Shown here: positions 6,597 through 12,572 of the stretch, one piece after another | How positions within the stretch are numbered: the first letter of the stretch is position 1 | How the letters are laid out: the number at the start of each line of letters is the position of its first letter | Made by a program: the position numbers and the translations under genes | Source: Natrialbaceae archaeon Tc-Br11_E2g1 | GTDB lineage: Archaea > Halobacteriota > Halobacteria > Halobacteriales > Natrialbaceae | DNA: 14,789 bases | NCBI GenBank assembly: GCA_001564255.1 | Contig: LKNC01000036.1 | Coordinates: 1-14,789, forward strand | Direction: 5' to 3' | Notes under the pieces: model-generated | Databases searched by the model: none | What the model was told of the DNA's origin: nothing | What the model saw: the letters and a program-made list of their open reading frames with translations, nothing else

Positions 6597-6758
6597 GTGT
6601 GGACGTCGTGAGAGCGACGGGAATCTCTTCGGTTCCCGGCGACTCTCCCGGTCGATCACGGTCTTTCACCCGGACGGGATCCCATCGATGACCCGGCTCC
6701 CGGTCGGAAACCGCGAACCAGCAAAACCGGTAAGTGCGCGGGCGTCGAGGGTCGACCC

Positions 6759-7043
6759 ATGGGCGAAAAGAAGTTCACCTTCATCGAGTTGCACCTAGAC
6801 GGGAACACCCAGTTCGGCCCCGGACGCATCGGCGGTGAGAAAGATCCGGACGAACGAACGAACCTCGAGGAAGACGAGGAGGCCGTCGTCGTGGCCGAAG
6901 CGGACGACGATGGCGGGAAGGCACTCGGCGTCGTCGTCACCCTCCTCGTGCTGGCGGGGATCGCACTCGCCGTGAAGAAACTCCGGGGCGGGAAAGACGG
7001 GGAACTGCCACCCGAGGAAGAGCCGGACATCATCGTCAACTGA
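6759..7043 (+). CDS. Small single-pass membrane protein
   Basis: This 94-residue protein begins with a soluble segment (KKFTFIELHLDGNTQFGPG, residues 4-22), continues through a very acidic linker (about 25-52), and has one hydrophobic helix (about 55-73, ALGVVVTLLVLAGIALAVKK) followed by a short acidic tail. The Lys-rich flank after the helix suggests the tail faces the cytoplasm, although the N-terminus has no signal peptide. I do not recognise a characterised family; it looks like a conserved haloarchaeal hypothetical. It lies 52 bases before the zincin-fold gene, in the same direction, and could share its transcript. No clear TATA box is seen at the leaderless distance. Confidence 0.75.
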   Translation: MGEKKFTFIELHLDGNTQFGPGRIGGEKDPDERTNLEEDEEAVVVAEADDDGGKALGVVVTLLVLAGIALAVKKLRGGKDGELPPEEEPDIIVN

Positions 7044-7065
7044 CCGACCGGCCGGCGACCGAATC

Positions 7066-7071
7066 CTTTTG
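7066..7071 (+). promoter_or_regulatory. Weak TATA-like box of the zincin-fold gene
   Basis: CTTTTG lies 25-30 bases before the GTG at 7096. It is weak alone, but its spacing matches the other boxes and supports the GTG over the TTG at 7069, which lies within the box. Confidence 0.4.
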
Positions 7072-7095
7072 CGCCCACTACCCGTACACCCCTGT

Positions 7096-8052
7096 GTGAA
7101 TCTCTATCGAAGTGTTCGTGCCGTCGCCGGGGCCTCCGGCGATCACGCCGTCGACTGGGTGGCCGCCGCCGAGGCCGCCAAGGCATCGACCGATCCGGGG
7201 TCGATCGACCTAGAACCCGGCGAACGCCAGGGATACGCACGCGACGTCCGTGACGCCAGACGCGAAGTCCGGGCCGTCGGCGACCTCGAGTTCGACGTCC
7301 CGGGAGTCGTCGAGGTCCAGACCCGCCACCACTGGATCGACGCCAACGTCGAAACGTTCCGGCGGGTGATGGCTCCAGTCGAGGAGCACGCCGGCGTCTT
7401 CCCCGGCGTTGCCCGGACGGTGAACACCGGGACGATGGGCGTCCTCCTCGCGTTCCTGGGGCGGAACGTCTTGGGGCAGTACGACCCGCTCTTGCTCGCT
7501 GAGACCCCAGAAGACGACCACGCACTGTACTTCGTCCGGCCGAACATCAGGAAAGTCGCCGCCATGCTCGAGGTCGAGTACCCCCGATTTCGACGCTGGA
7601 TCGCCTTCCACGAGGTGACCCACGCCGCCGAGTTCGGGGTCGCCCCGTGGCTCTCCGATCACCTAGAAGAGCACATGCGAGAGGGGATCGACACGCTCGC
7701 GGAGGGGGGTTTCGACAAGAACGCGTTCCGGGAACTCGACGCCACGATGACCGTCGTCGAGGGGTACGCCGAACTGCTCATGGACCACGCGTTCGACGAC
7801 GAGTACGCGGACCTGAGGCGGAAACTCGAGGCCCGCCGGCAAGGGCAAACTCCCTTGCAGAAACTGTTTCGGCGCGTGCTCGGACTCAACCTGAAACGCC
7901 GCCAGTACGAACGCGGCCGGGAGTTCTTCGACGGCGTCGTCGACCACGGCGGCCTCGAGGCTGCCGGTCTCGTCTGGGAGTCACCCGAGAACCTGCCGAC
8001 CCAGGACGAACTCGACGCCCCGCGGGCCTGGCTGTGCCGGGTGGACCGCTGA
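7096..8052 (+). CDS. Zincin-fold protein, DUF2342 / F420-associated type
   Basis: With the GTG start at 7096 this is a 318-residue protein of the DUF2342 (zincin_2) family, often annotated as a putative zinc metalloprotease or as a coenzyme F420 biosynthesis-associated protein. FHEVTHAAEF carries HExxH (His172, Glu173, His176), and VVEGYAELLMDH (220-231) supplies a likely third ligand, Glu222. MGVLLAFLGRNVLGQYDPLL (114-133) and YFVRPNI (145-151) are family hallmarks. The C-terminus is charged and helical. The frame opens at a TTG (7069), but family members begin at NLYRSVRAVAG and the box at 7066 fits the GTG. No F420 biosynthesis gene lies nearby, so the pathway link rests on family knowledge only. 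Proteolytic activity has not been shown for the family to my knowledge. Confidence 0.9.
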   Translation: MNLYRSVRAVAGASGDHAVDWVAAAEAAKASTDPGSIDLEPGERQGYARDVRDARREVRAVGDLEFDVPGVVEVQTRHHWIDANVETFRRVMAPVEEHAGVFPGVARTVNTGTMGVLLAFLGRNVLGQYDPLLLAETPEDDHALYFVRPNIRKVAAMLEVEYPRFRRWIAFHEVTHAAEFGVAPWLSDHLEEHMREGIDTLAEGGFDKNAFRELDATMTVVEGYAELLMDHAFDDEYADLRRKLEARRQGQTPLQKLFRRVLGLNLKRRQYERGREFFDGVVDHGGLEAAGLVWESPENLPTQDELDAPRAWLCRVDR

Positions 8053-8060
8053 CCTGCCGA

Positions 8061-8225
8061 TCACTCGGTCGGTTCGACCGCCGTCTCACCACAGTGTGGA
8101 CAGTCATCTACATCTCCTGGCACCGGTTTCTCACAGGCCAGACAGACGTACCCGGCGTTTTTTCCCGCGACGAACGACTGTTTCGCCTCTTCGAACGCCT
8201 CCCCGGCTTTCCTGAACAGGCCCAT
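8061..8225 (-). CDS. Small zinc-ribbon protein (54 aa)
   Basis: This short protein has an amphipathic N-terminal helix (MGLFRKAGEAFEEAKQSF) followed by a zinc ribbon with Cys28-x-x-Cys31 and Cys42-x-x-Cys45 (VCLACEKPV, DDCPHCGETAV). Proteins of this shape are common in haloarchaea and uncharacterised; the ribbon suggests protein or nucleic acid binding. The ATG at 8225 is chosen over the in-frame ATG at 8237 because a CTTAT box lies 26-30 bases upstream of the former and only 14 from the latter. It is convergent with the zincin-fold gene, with 8 bases between their stops. The longer open frame upstream on this strand is Arg-rich noise. Confidence 0.8.
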   Translation of the reverse strand: MGLFRKAGEAFEEAKQSFVAGKNAGYVCLACEKPVPGDVDDCPHCGETAVEPTE

Positions 8226-8250
8226 TGTTCGTGCCATGCCAGGGACCCGG

Positions 8251-8255
8251 ATAAG
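8251..8255 (-). promoter_or_regulatory. TATA-like box of the zinc-ribbon gene
   Basis: CTTAT on the minus strand 26-30 bases upstream of the ATG at 8225. It decides the start codon of the small protein. Confidence 0.5.
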
Positions 8256-8311
8256 CGTTGGGTCACCCTCTTCGACCCGTCGGAACGAACTGGCAGGCTC
8301 GAAAACGACGC

Positions 8312-8686
8312 TCAAAACTCGTGGGGTGCACTGACGTGCATCGAGACGAACCGCCACTCCCCGTCCCGGCGCTCTACGGTCCCACTCCAGCGCGTCTGGA
8401 ACTCCCGACGTGTCTCGGCCTCGAGGTCGGTCCACTCGAGGCGGACCTCGTCGGCGAAGACGGCGTACCCGCCACGAACGTCTACGACCAGGCCGTGACT
8501 CTCGACGGTCCAGTCGTCGGTCGTCCTCGTCTGCTCGAGGAGCCCATCGACGACGGCTTCGTAGCCGTACAACGCCTCGCTCACGCCGAACTTGACTGTC
8601 GTCCCGTCCTCGAGGAAGTACGGGTGAAGCGGTTCGCCACGGCGTAGTGACTCGTAGCACTCGTTGATGACGTCTTCGGCGTCCAT
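8312..8686 (-). CDS. SnoaL/NTF2-like domain protein
   Basis: This 124-residue protein has the cone-shaped NTF2-like fold pattern of the SnoaL_3 type. It starts with an N-terminal helix (DAEDVINECYESLRRG), then EDGTTVKFGVSEALYGYEAV, a central helix and strand (WTVESHGLVVDVRGGYAVFA), long strands (VRLEWTDLEAETRREFQTRW) and the closing strand DGEWRFVSMHVSAP that is characteristic of this group. The fold includes enzymes, ligand-binding subunits and proteins of unknown role, so no reaction can be named. The ATG at 8686 is preferred over one nine codons upstream because the domain starts here and CCTTTG lies at -30 to -25. It stands alone between two minus-strand genes. Confidence 0.85.
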   Translation of the reverse strand: MDAEDVINECYESLRRGEPLHPYFLEDGTTVKFGVSEALYGYEAVVDGLLEQTRTTDDWTVESHGLVVDVRGGYAVFADEVRLEWTDLEAETRREFQTRWSGTVERRDGEWRFVSMHVSAPHEF

Positions 8687-8710
8687 GGATCCTAGGACGG
8701 ACGCCGACGG

Positions 8711-8716
8711 CAAAGG
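8711..8716 (-). promoter_or_regulatory. Weak TATA-like box of the SnoaL-like gene
   Basis: CCTTTG on the minus strand, 25-30 bases before the ATG at 8686; weak sequence, but the expected spacing. Confidence 0.35.
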
Positions 8717-8780
8717 CTCACCGCCAATCTATACTTCGGACAAACGTACGTACACAGCCGGTCAAGCAACAGAGGACAGA

Positions 8781-8821
8781 GGGCCGCGAGAAACCGGACG
8801 CCGTCCGGTGACGAGCGGCCC
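8781..8821 (-). terminator. Two-stem hairpin with 5x5 internal loop
   Basis: The outer arms GGGCCGC (8781-8787) and GCGGCCC (8815-8821) and the inner arms ACCGGAC (8793-8799) and GTCCGGT (8803-8809) are all perfectly complementary. They are separated by a symmetric five-base internal loop (GAGAA opposite GACGA) and closed by a 3-base apex. On the minus strand the hairpin is followed by a pyrimidine-rich run (TCTGTCCTCTGTTGCTTG), consistent with termination of the 183-residue gene. It may equally be a structured RNA element upstream of the SnoaL-like gene. Confidence 0.55.
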
Positions 8822-8844
8822 GAACGCATCGGTCAGTAACCGCA

Positions 8845-8863
8845 ATACTGGCCCCGCCAGTAT
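8845..8863 (-). terminator. Perfect hairpin at the stop codon of the 183-aa gene
   Basis: ATACTGGC (8845-8852) and GCCAGTAT (8856-8863) form a perfect 8-bp stem with a 3-base loop. It starts within the TGA stop (8863-8865). Together with the larger hairpin 24 bases further on it makes a double-hairpin 3' end. Confidence 0.5.
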
Positions 8864-9414
8864 CACATGAACCCGCGGTCGACCTCGTCGGTCTCGATGA
8901 GGTCGTCGAGTTCCGAATCGAGTAGTTCGTTCGCCTCCTCGAACCGATCGGAGAGTTCCTCGAGTTCCTCGGGCCGGTCGTACTGGTCGTACTCCATCGG
9001 GCCGAAGGCCGGACTCTCGAGGGCATCCATCACGTCGTCGAAGAAGTCCTTCGGGGTCGTCGGGGCGTCGGCGTGGGTCCGGACGACGGTTTCGAGGCGT
9101 TTCGAGACCGTTTGTGCGTGGTCTTCGTCCTCCGGAGGTGACTGGACGGCAAAGCGGCCGTCGGCGTCCTGTTCTGGGAGAAAGGAACCGATCTCGTCGT
9201 CGAGTTTTCGGGCGACCTGCGTGCCGACGCCGCGGACCGCAAAGGGGTTTCTGGCGTAGGTCTTGAGCACGTAGACGCCGCCACGGGGATGTGCGAGGTA
9301 CATGTCCTCACCGACGCCGCGTGCACGGTCGCCGGCGACTGCCCGCCACGCTTCGGGGTCGACGTCGGCACTCGTGACGTCCTCGAGTATGTCCTGCCAC
9401 TCGCGAATCCGCAT
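8863..9414 (-). CDS. Uncharacterised acidic haloarchaeal protein (183 aa)
   Basis: I do not recognise a characterised family. The 183-residue protein starts MRIREWQDILEDVTSADVDP and has a mixed alpha/beta N-terminal half with GVGEDMYLAHPRGGVYVLKT (33-52) and YARNPFAVRGVGTQVARKLD (53-72). Its C-terminal half is strongly acidic and helical (150-180) and may form a coiled coil. There are no cysteines, signal peptide or membrane segments. The open frame continues upstream to 9519, but the ATG at 9414 is chosen because the composition changes there and a TTCTTT box sits at -30 to -25. Two hairpins follow the stop, suggesting a monocistronic transcript. Confidence 0.8.
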   Translation of the reverse strand: MRIREWQDILEDVTSADVDPEAWRAVAGDRARGVGEDMYLAHPRGGVYVLKTYARNPFAVRGVGTQVARKLDDEIGSFLPEQDADGRFAVQSPPEDEDHAQTVSKRLETVVRTHADAPTTPKDFFDDVMDALESPAFGPMEYDQYDRPEELEELSDRFEEANELLDSELDDLIETDEVDRGFM

Positions 9415-9438
9415 ACCTCGAGGTTGGCCCTGGGTTGG

Positions 9439-9444
9439 AAAGAA
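9439..9444 (-). promoter_or_regulatory. TATA-like box of the 183-aa protein gene
   Basis: TTCTTT on the minus strand, 25-30 bases upstream of the ATG at 9414. Immediately upstream TATCGGT occurs twice in tandem (9447-9460), and an imperfect inverted repeat (GTCACGGCG/CGCCGTCAC, 9484-9509) lies further out. The rest of the 259-base gap (9415-9673) shows only weak stems and no gene. Confidence 0.45.
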
Positions 9445-9673
9445 CGTATCGGTTATCGGTTGATCAGGCACACTCCCACGTCGGTCACGGCGTCGGTACG
9501 CGCCGTCACGGTGAACCAATCTCCGAACGTTTTTTCACAATGGCGTATGCGTACGTGTCGGCGCAGCGGTTACGACCCCGATGTAGCCGGGCGCCCGAAA
9601 CGTGGCGGTTCGAGTGTCAGCCCACGCTGGAAACAGGGTGTGCCCCCATGCGGGGACTCAAACACGGTGGATC

Positions 9674-11527
9674 TCAAAGATAGTACTCGTTACTGGCGGT
9701 CGTTCCGTCGGCCGACACCTCGAGTGTGACCGTCTCTGCGTCCCCGGGAACCTCGATCGTCGCGGCCGACGTGACGCCGAACGCCTCGAGCGAAACGCCG
9801 AACTCACCGCCGTTCCCGCCGGCCCGCCAGTCGACCGTCGCCTCGAGGGGGTCGGCCGTGTCGTTTAGAAGACTCACGCCGACGGGGCCGGGTTCAGGCG
9901 GTGACTCGAGGACCGCCTGGACCGGCTCGAAGGCGTCGGCGAGCGCCCCGTAGGCGGGCTTTTCCTCCCCATCGCGGGCGAGGACGCCGGTTCCACCGCC
10001 GGGGGCGGTGTCCCGGAGCGTCGCGGCGAGACAGACGTCCGCACCGTGACGGCGAAGCGCCTCTGCGACCGTCTTCAGGGTCGTCGCCTGGTAGACCCGT
10101 GACTCCTCGGCGCCCCCGACGCGGGCCTCGAAACACGCCGCGTCGACGCCCGGAACGGTCGCGGGATCGACCTCCTCGGTGAGCGACGCCGTCCCGAACG
10201 CCGCGACGACCTCGCCGAGCCCGGGATAACGCCCGAGCAACCACTCGATATCGTCCGCCTCGAGGTACTGCCAGCCCGGCGAGAGGACGACGGCATCGGC
10301 GTCTACACCCGGCGGGCCGACGACCGGGAACGACGGGGCGGTTTCGGGGAACGCCTCGGCGACGGCCCTGGCGGTGTCGTCCTCGGGGGTCCCACGCCAG
10401 GCCCGCCATCTGAACGCGAGTTTCGCCTGAAAGCCCGAGCCGACGGGGTCGGCGAACGGGTCGACCGGTGTGTCACCGACGCCGTAAACCACGAGACTCG
10501 GCCGGTGGCCGTACGTTCTCACCAGCGTCTCCGCGAGTTCCCGGCCGACCTCGGCCTCGAGACGCGAGCTCTCGATCGGTAGCTCCTGCCAGACCAACAA
10601 TCCGGCCTCGTCACAGGCGTCGTAAAACGCCGGAGCCGGAACGTGTCCACGCACGCGAAGCATCGTCGCGTTTGCCTCGAGGGCGGCTTCGACGTCCGCC
10701 CCGTAGTCGCCACCGGGGCTCCGGACGAACCCACGGGCCGGGACCCGGTTGCCGTTGACGACCAGCCCGTCGTCGCCGTACTCGACGGACCGGATCCCGA
10801 CCGTCCGCTCTACGGTGGTGTCCTCGAGTTTCGCCCGGACGGTGTACCGCGGCTGTGAACCGAACTCCCGGGGCCACCACAGCTCCGGATCGCGGATCGT
10901 GACCGTCTTCGAGGCAGTCACGCGCTCGCCCGCGTCGGCCTCGAGGGCGATCCGATCCATCGACGCGCCGCCGCGAAAGCCCTCGGGGCGAACCGACAGC
11001 GTCACCGCGTCGTCGACTGGGGCCCCGGTGTCGACTTCGACGGTGGCGTCGATCTCCGCCCCGTCGTCGGTCATCCGTGGGGTCAACTCGAGGTCCCGGA
11101 CGAACGTCGCCGGCTCGACGGTCACGCCGACGTCCCACCAGATGCCAGGGGTTGTGAGATCGTCCGGTACCTCCGCGGTTCCGTAGATCCCCGGCGTCCC
11201 CGGGGGCTCACACCGGACGATCACCTCGTTTTCGAGTCTCGGCTCGAACTCGAAACGCGACGGGGTGAAGTACGTCTCACTTCGACCGCGGGGTTCGCCG
11301 TTGATCCAGACGCGAACGTCGCCGTACGCGCCCGCGAGTTCGAGGAACGTCCGCTCGTCGGGGCTCAACCGCGGGTCCTCGAACGTCGTTCGGTAGGCGA
11401 TCGGCCCGTCGACGTCCGAAAACGCCGTTTCCCGTCCCGGAACGGAGACCGGGTGCCACTCCGTTACTGTCGGTGGGTCGTCGCCGTTTTTCGCGGTGAC
11501 GACACCGCCGCTCCACTCGTCGACCAT
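9674..11527 (-). CDS. Glycoside hydrolase family 2 homologue, catalytic residues apparently missing
   Basis: This 617-residue protein follows the GH2 (beta-mannosidase/beta-galactosidase) architecture. Residues 1-140 form a jelly-roll sugar-binding domain (FLELAGAYGDVRVWINGEP, TPGIWWDVGVTV). Residues 140-245 form an Ig-like domain with the hallmark RDPELWWPREFGSQPRYTV (212-230). Residues 245-535 form a TIM barrel (LVVNGNRVPARGFV, ATMLRVRGHVPAPAFYDACD, GLLVWQELP), followed by a C-terminal beta domain. Where active enzymes carry the acid/base Glu after HPSxxxWxxxNE, this protein reads HRPSLVVYGVGDTP (341-354). Where the nucleophile Glu of the (V/I)SEFG motif belongs, it reads VVAAFG (440-445). 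It is therefore probably non-hydrolytic or very divergent. There is no signal peptide, so it is cytoplasmic. The ATG at 11527 is supported by TATTTT at -30 to -25. Confidence 0.88.
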   Translation of the reverse strand: MVDEWSGGVVTAKNGDDPPTVTEWHPVSVPGRETAFSDVDGPIAYRTTFEDPRLSPDERTFLELAGAYGDVRVWINGEPRGRSETYFTPSRFEFEPRLENEVIVRCEPPGTPGIYGTAEVPDDLTTPGIWWDVGVTVEPATFVRDLELTPRMTDDGAEIDATVEVDTGAPVDDAVTLSVRPEGFRGGASMDRIALEADAGERVTASKTVTIRDPELWWPREFGSQPRYTVRAKLEDTTVERTVGIRSVEYGDDGLVVNGNRVPARGFVRSPGGDYGADVEAALEANATMLRVRGHVPAPAFYDACDEAGLLVWQELPIESSRLEAEVGRELAETLVRTYGHRPSLVVYGVGDTPVDPFADPVGSGFQAKLAFRWRAWRGTPEDDTARAVAEAFPETAPSFPVVGPPGVDADAVVLSPGWQYLEADDIEWLLGRYPGLGEVVAAFGTASLTEEVDPATVPGVDAACFEARVGGAEESRVYQATTLKTVAEALRRHGADVCLAATLRDTAPGGGTGVLARDGEEKPAYGALADAFEPVQAVLESPPEPGPVGVSLLNDTADPLEATVDWRAGGNGGEFGVSLEAFGVTSAATIEVPGDAETVTLEVSADGTTASNEYYL

Positions 11528-11551
11528 TATATCCGCCAGTGGGTGCGAACG

Positions 11552-11557
11552 AAAATA
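11552..11557 (-). promoter_or_regulatory. TATA box of the GH2-like gene
   Basis: TATTTT on the minus strand, 25-30 bases upstream of the ATG at 11527; one of the best boxes in the window. It shows that the GH2-like gene need not depend on the two small genes upstream. Confidence 0.7.
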
Positions 11558-11628
11558 GTAGTTCCGACGATCCGGACTGTCGTCGCGGGAGAGGCAGTCG
11601 ACGGGCGGCCCCGTGGGTGGCCAACCGG

Positions 11629-11778
11629 TCACGAAAGCCGTCGGATCGTGTGGACTTCACCCGACACGAGGACGACGAGCACCGTGTCCCGTTCCCCGAG
11701 GGTCGGGTACTCCTCACTCGAGACGACGACCTGGTCTATCACCTCGCCGTCACGCTCGAGCAAGACAACTCGAGTCAC
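11629..11778 (-). CDS. Small 49-aa protein overlapping the upstream membrane protein gene
   Basis: A GTG start overlaps the TGA of the membrane-protein gene by four bases (GTGA, 11775-11778) and opens a 49-residue frame. It reads MTRVVLLERDGEVIDQVVVS at the start and RDTVLVVLVSGEVHTIRRLS at the end, followed by TGA. Composition is protein-like for a halophile: GTC/GTG/CTC/GAG/GAC codons, alternating hydrophobic strands, and a Glu-rich centre (SSEEYPTLGERD). The pattern suggests a small beta-rich domain. No family is recognised. The overlap suggests translational coupling, and the pair may act together. The competing frames here are Arg/Ser-rich and lack these features. Confidence 0.65.
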   Translation of the reverse strand: MTRVVLLERDGEVIDQVVVSSEEYPTLGERDTVLVVLVSGEVHTIRRLS

Positions 11779-12092
11779 CGATCGGTCCAGACGTCGGGCA
11801 ACAGGTCAAAGCGGTCGCCGTACTGGAGTCCGAGGCCGACCAGGATCGACCCGAGGAAGACCCCCGATCGCAGGGCGTCCTCGAGGCCGAAGGCGAGGAC
11901 GAGGGCGGCGACGAGCCAGGCGAGCCATCCCAAAGCCTCCCAGACGTGCCCGTCGTACAGTCGCCACAGCGAGATCGACAGGACGAAGCCGCCGACGATC
12001 GCCGCGAGAAAGAGCGCCCCGGGGTTGAAAAGCCACGCGCTGGCGACGACGACCCCGAAGCCGATCGTCGCGACCCAGTCGACCCGGTCCAT
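11775..12092 (-). CDS. Small membrane protein, four helices
   Basis: This 105-residue protein has about four hydrophobic segments: VATIGFGVVVASAWLF (7-22), ALFLAAIVGGFVLSISLW (26-43), EALGWLAWLVAALVLAFGL (52-70) and GVFLGSILVGLGLQY (77-91). Short charged loops separate them and the tail is polar (GDRFDLLPDVWTDR). I do not recognise a characterised family; its size and pattern match many haloarchaeal small membrane proteins. The ATG at 12092 has GTTTTT at -30 to -25. The stop overlaps the GTG of a 49-residue ORF, forming a likely two-gene unit upstream of the GH2-like gene. Confidence 0.78.
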   Translation of the reverse strand: MDRVDWVATIGFGVVVASAWLFNPGALFLAAIVGGFVLSISLWRLYDGHVWEALGWLAWLVAALVLAFGLEDALRSGVFLGSILVGLGLQYGDRFDLLPDVWTDR

Positions 12093-12116
12093 GCTCTAGA
12101 CGACTCGAGTGCTGGG

Positions 12117-12122
12117 AAAAAC
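12117..12122 (-). promoter_or_regulatory. TATA-like box of the 105-aa membrane protein gene
   Basis: GTTTTT on the minus strand, 25-30 bases before the ATG at 12092. Upstream of it GGAGCTAT occurs twice with an 18-base period (12138-12145 and 12156-12163), a candidate regulator site. Confidence 0.6.
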
Positions 12123-12371
12123 GCCTGTCGGTTCGCGGGAGCTATACTATCGGACGGAGCTATGTAACGATTCTCGCGACCCCGTGCCGGCTACATCCTT
12201 CAGGACGTACCTCCGCCAGTACTACCGGTCGCAGGTGTCGATGCCGCCGACGACGGCGAGAACGAGACCGAGTGTGGGCCGTACCGGCCGATCGAGCGCA
12301 CAGACGCTCGTGTTCATCGCCATCTGTGCGGGAGTTGGGAGCATAACCCACCTGGCCTGTCTCTCGAAAAG

Positions 12372-12411
12372 GATCCGAACGCGTCGGACCTTCGGATCGG
12401 GCGAACCGATC
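12372..12411. repeat. Overlapping alternative inverted repeats
   Basis: GATCCGAA (12372-12379) pairs perfectly with TTCGGATC (12391-12398). Part of that right arm, GATCGG (12395-12400), also pairs perfectly with CCGATC (12406-12411) across a GCGAA loop. Only one of the two stems can form at a time. Confidence 0.7.
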
Positions 12412-12465
12412 GGGGGAGGCGTATCGGCACTCGGCTCTCGGACTCACACGGATGCATAAGCTCTT

Positions 12466-12496
12466 CACGGGCGGTCCGGGAGGTCCGCCTCCCGTG
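12466..12496 (-). terminator. Self-complementary GC-rich block downstream of ppsA
   Basis: CACGGG (12466-12471) is complementary to CCCGTG (12491-12496), and inside it GGGAGG (12478-12483) pairs with CCTCCC (12488-12493) over a TCCG loop; the two stems partly compete. It lies about 77 bases past the ppsA stop. No T tract follows, so a role as ppsA 3' end is possible but unproven. Confidence 0.4.
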
Positions 12497-12572
12497 CTGC
12501 CGGGTTACTCCGTACACATCGAGGACAAAACGGGTCGAACGCGAGAACGCTGGCCGGGCTGGAGGGGAACTC

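Larger units (their letters stand above)
12093..12572. other. 480-base gene-free region with hairpins
   Basis: This is the only gene-free stretch above 300 bases. It starts with the promoter of the 105-residue gene. Frames that stay open here are Arg/Ser-rich on both strands, or lack any start codon after an in-frame stop (the plus frame from 12168), so no protein is supported. It holds two mutually exclusive stems at 12372-12411 and a self-complementary block at 12466-12496. I find no recognisable tRNA, SRP RNA or RNase P RNA core motifs. It may hold the ppsA 3' UTR, a small RNA or a decayed gene. Confidence 0.6.

Noticed and set aside
5526..6611. Long plus-strand ORF (361 residues)
   Set aside because: Antisense to the M42 peptidase, which has all catalytic motifs; the frame is open because of GC-rich codon bias on the other strand.
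6656..7525. Long minus-strand ORF (289 residues)
   Set aside because: Almost entirely Arg/Ser/Pro/Gly; it is antisense to the 94-residue membrane protein and the zincin-fold gene, both with clear protein character.
9601..9655. Weak hairpins (CGTGG/CCACG and CCCC/GGGG) after the GH2-like gene
   Set aside because: Stems of four to five pairs with long loops or no T tract are expected by chance at this GC content.
9540..9683. Short plus-strand ORF starting ATGGCGTATGCG after a T-rich tract
   Set aside because: Arg/Cys-rich and protein-unlike, and the T tract is too close to the ATG to be its TATA box.
12109..12459. Plus-strand ORF of 116 residues
   Set aside because: Strongly basic and Ser/Thr/Arg-rich, opposite to the acidic proteins of this genome, with no family pattern; looks like noncoding sequence with few stops.
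12093..12572. Possible SRP RNA or RNase P RNA gene in the large gap
   Set aside because: I could not find the conserved SRP helix 8 motif or the conserved RNase P core sequences on either strand.
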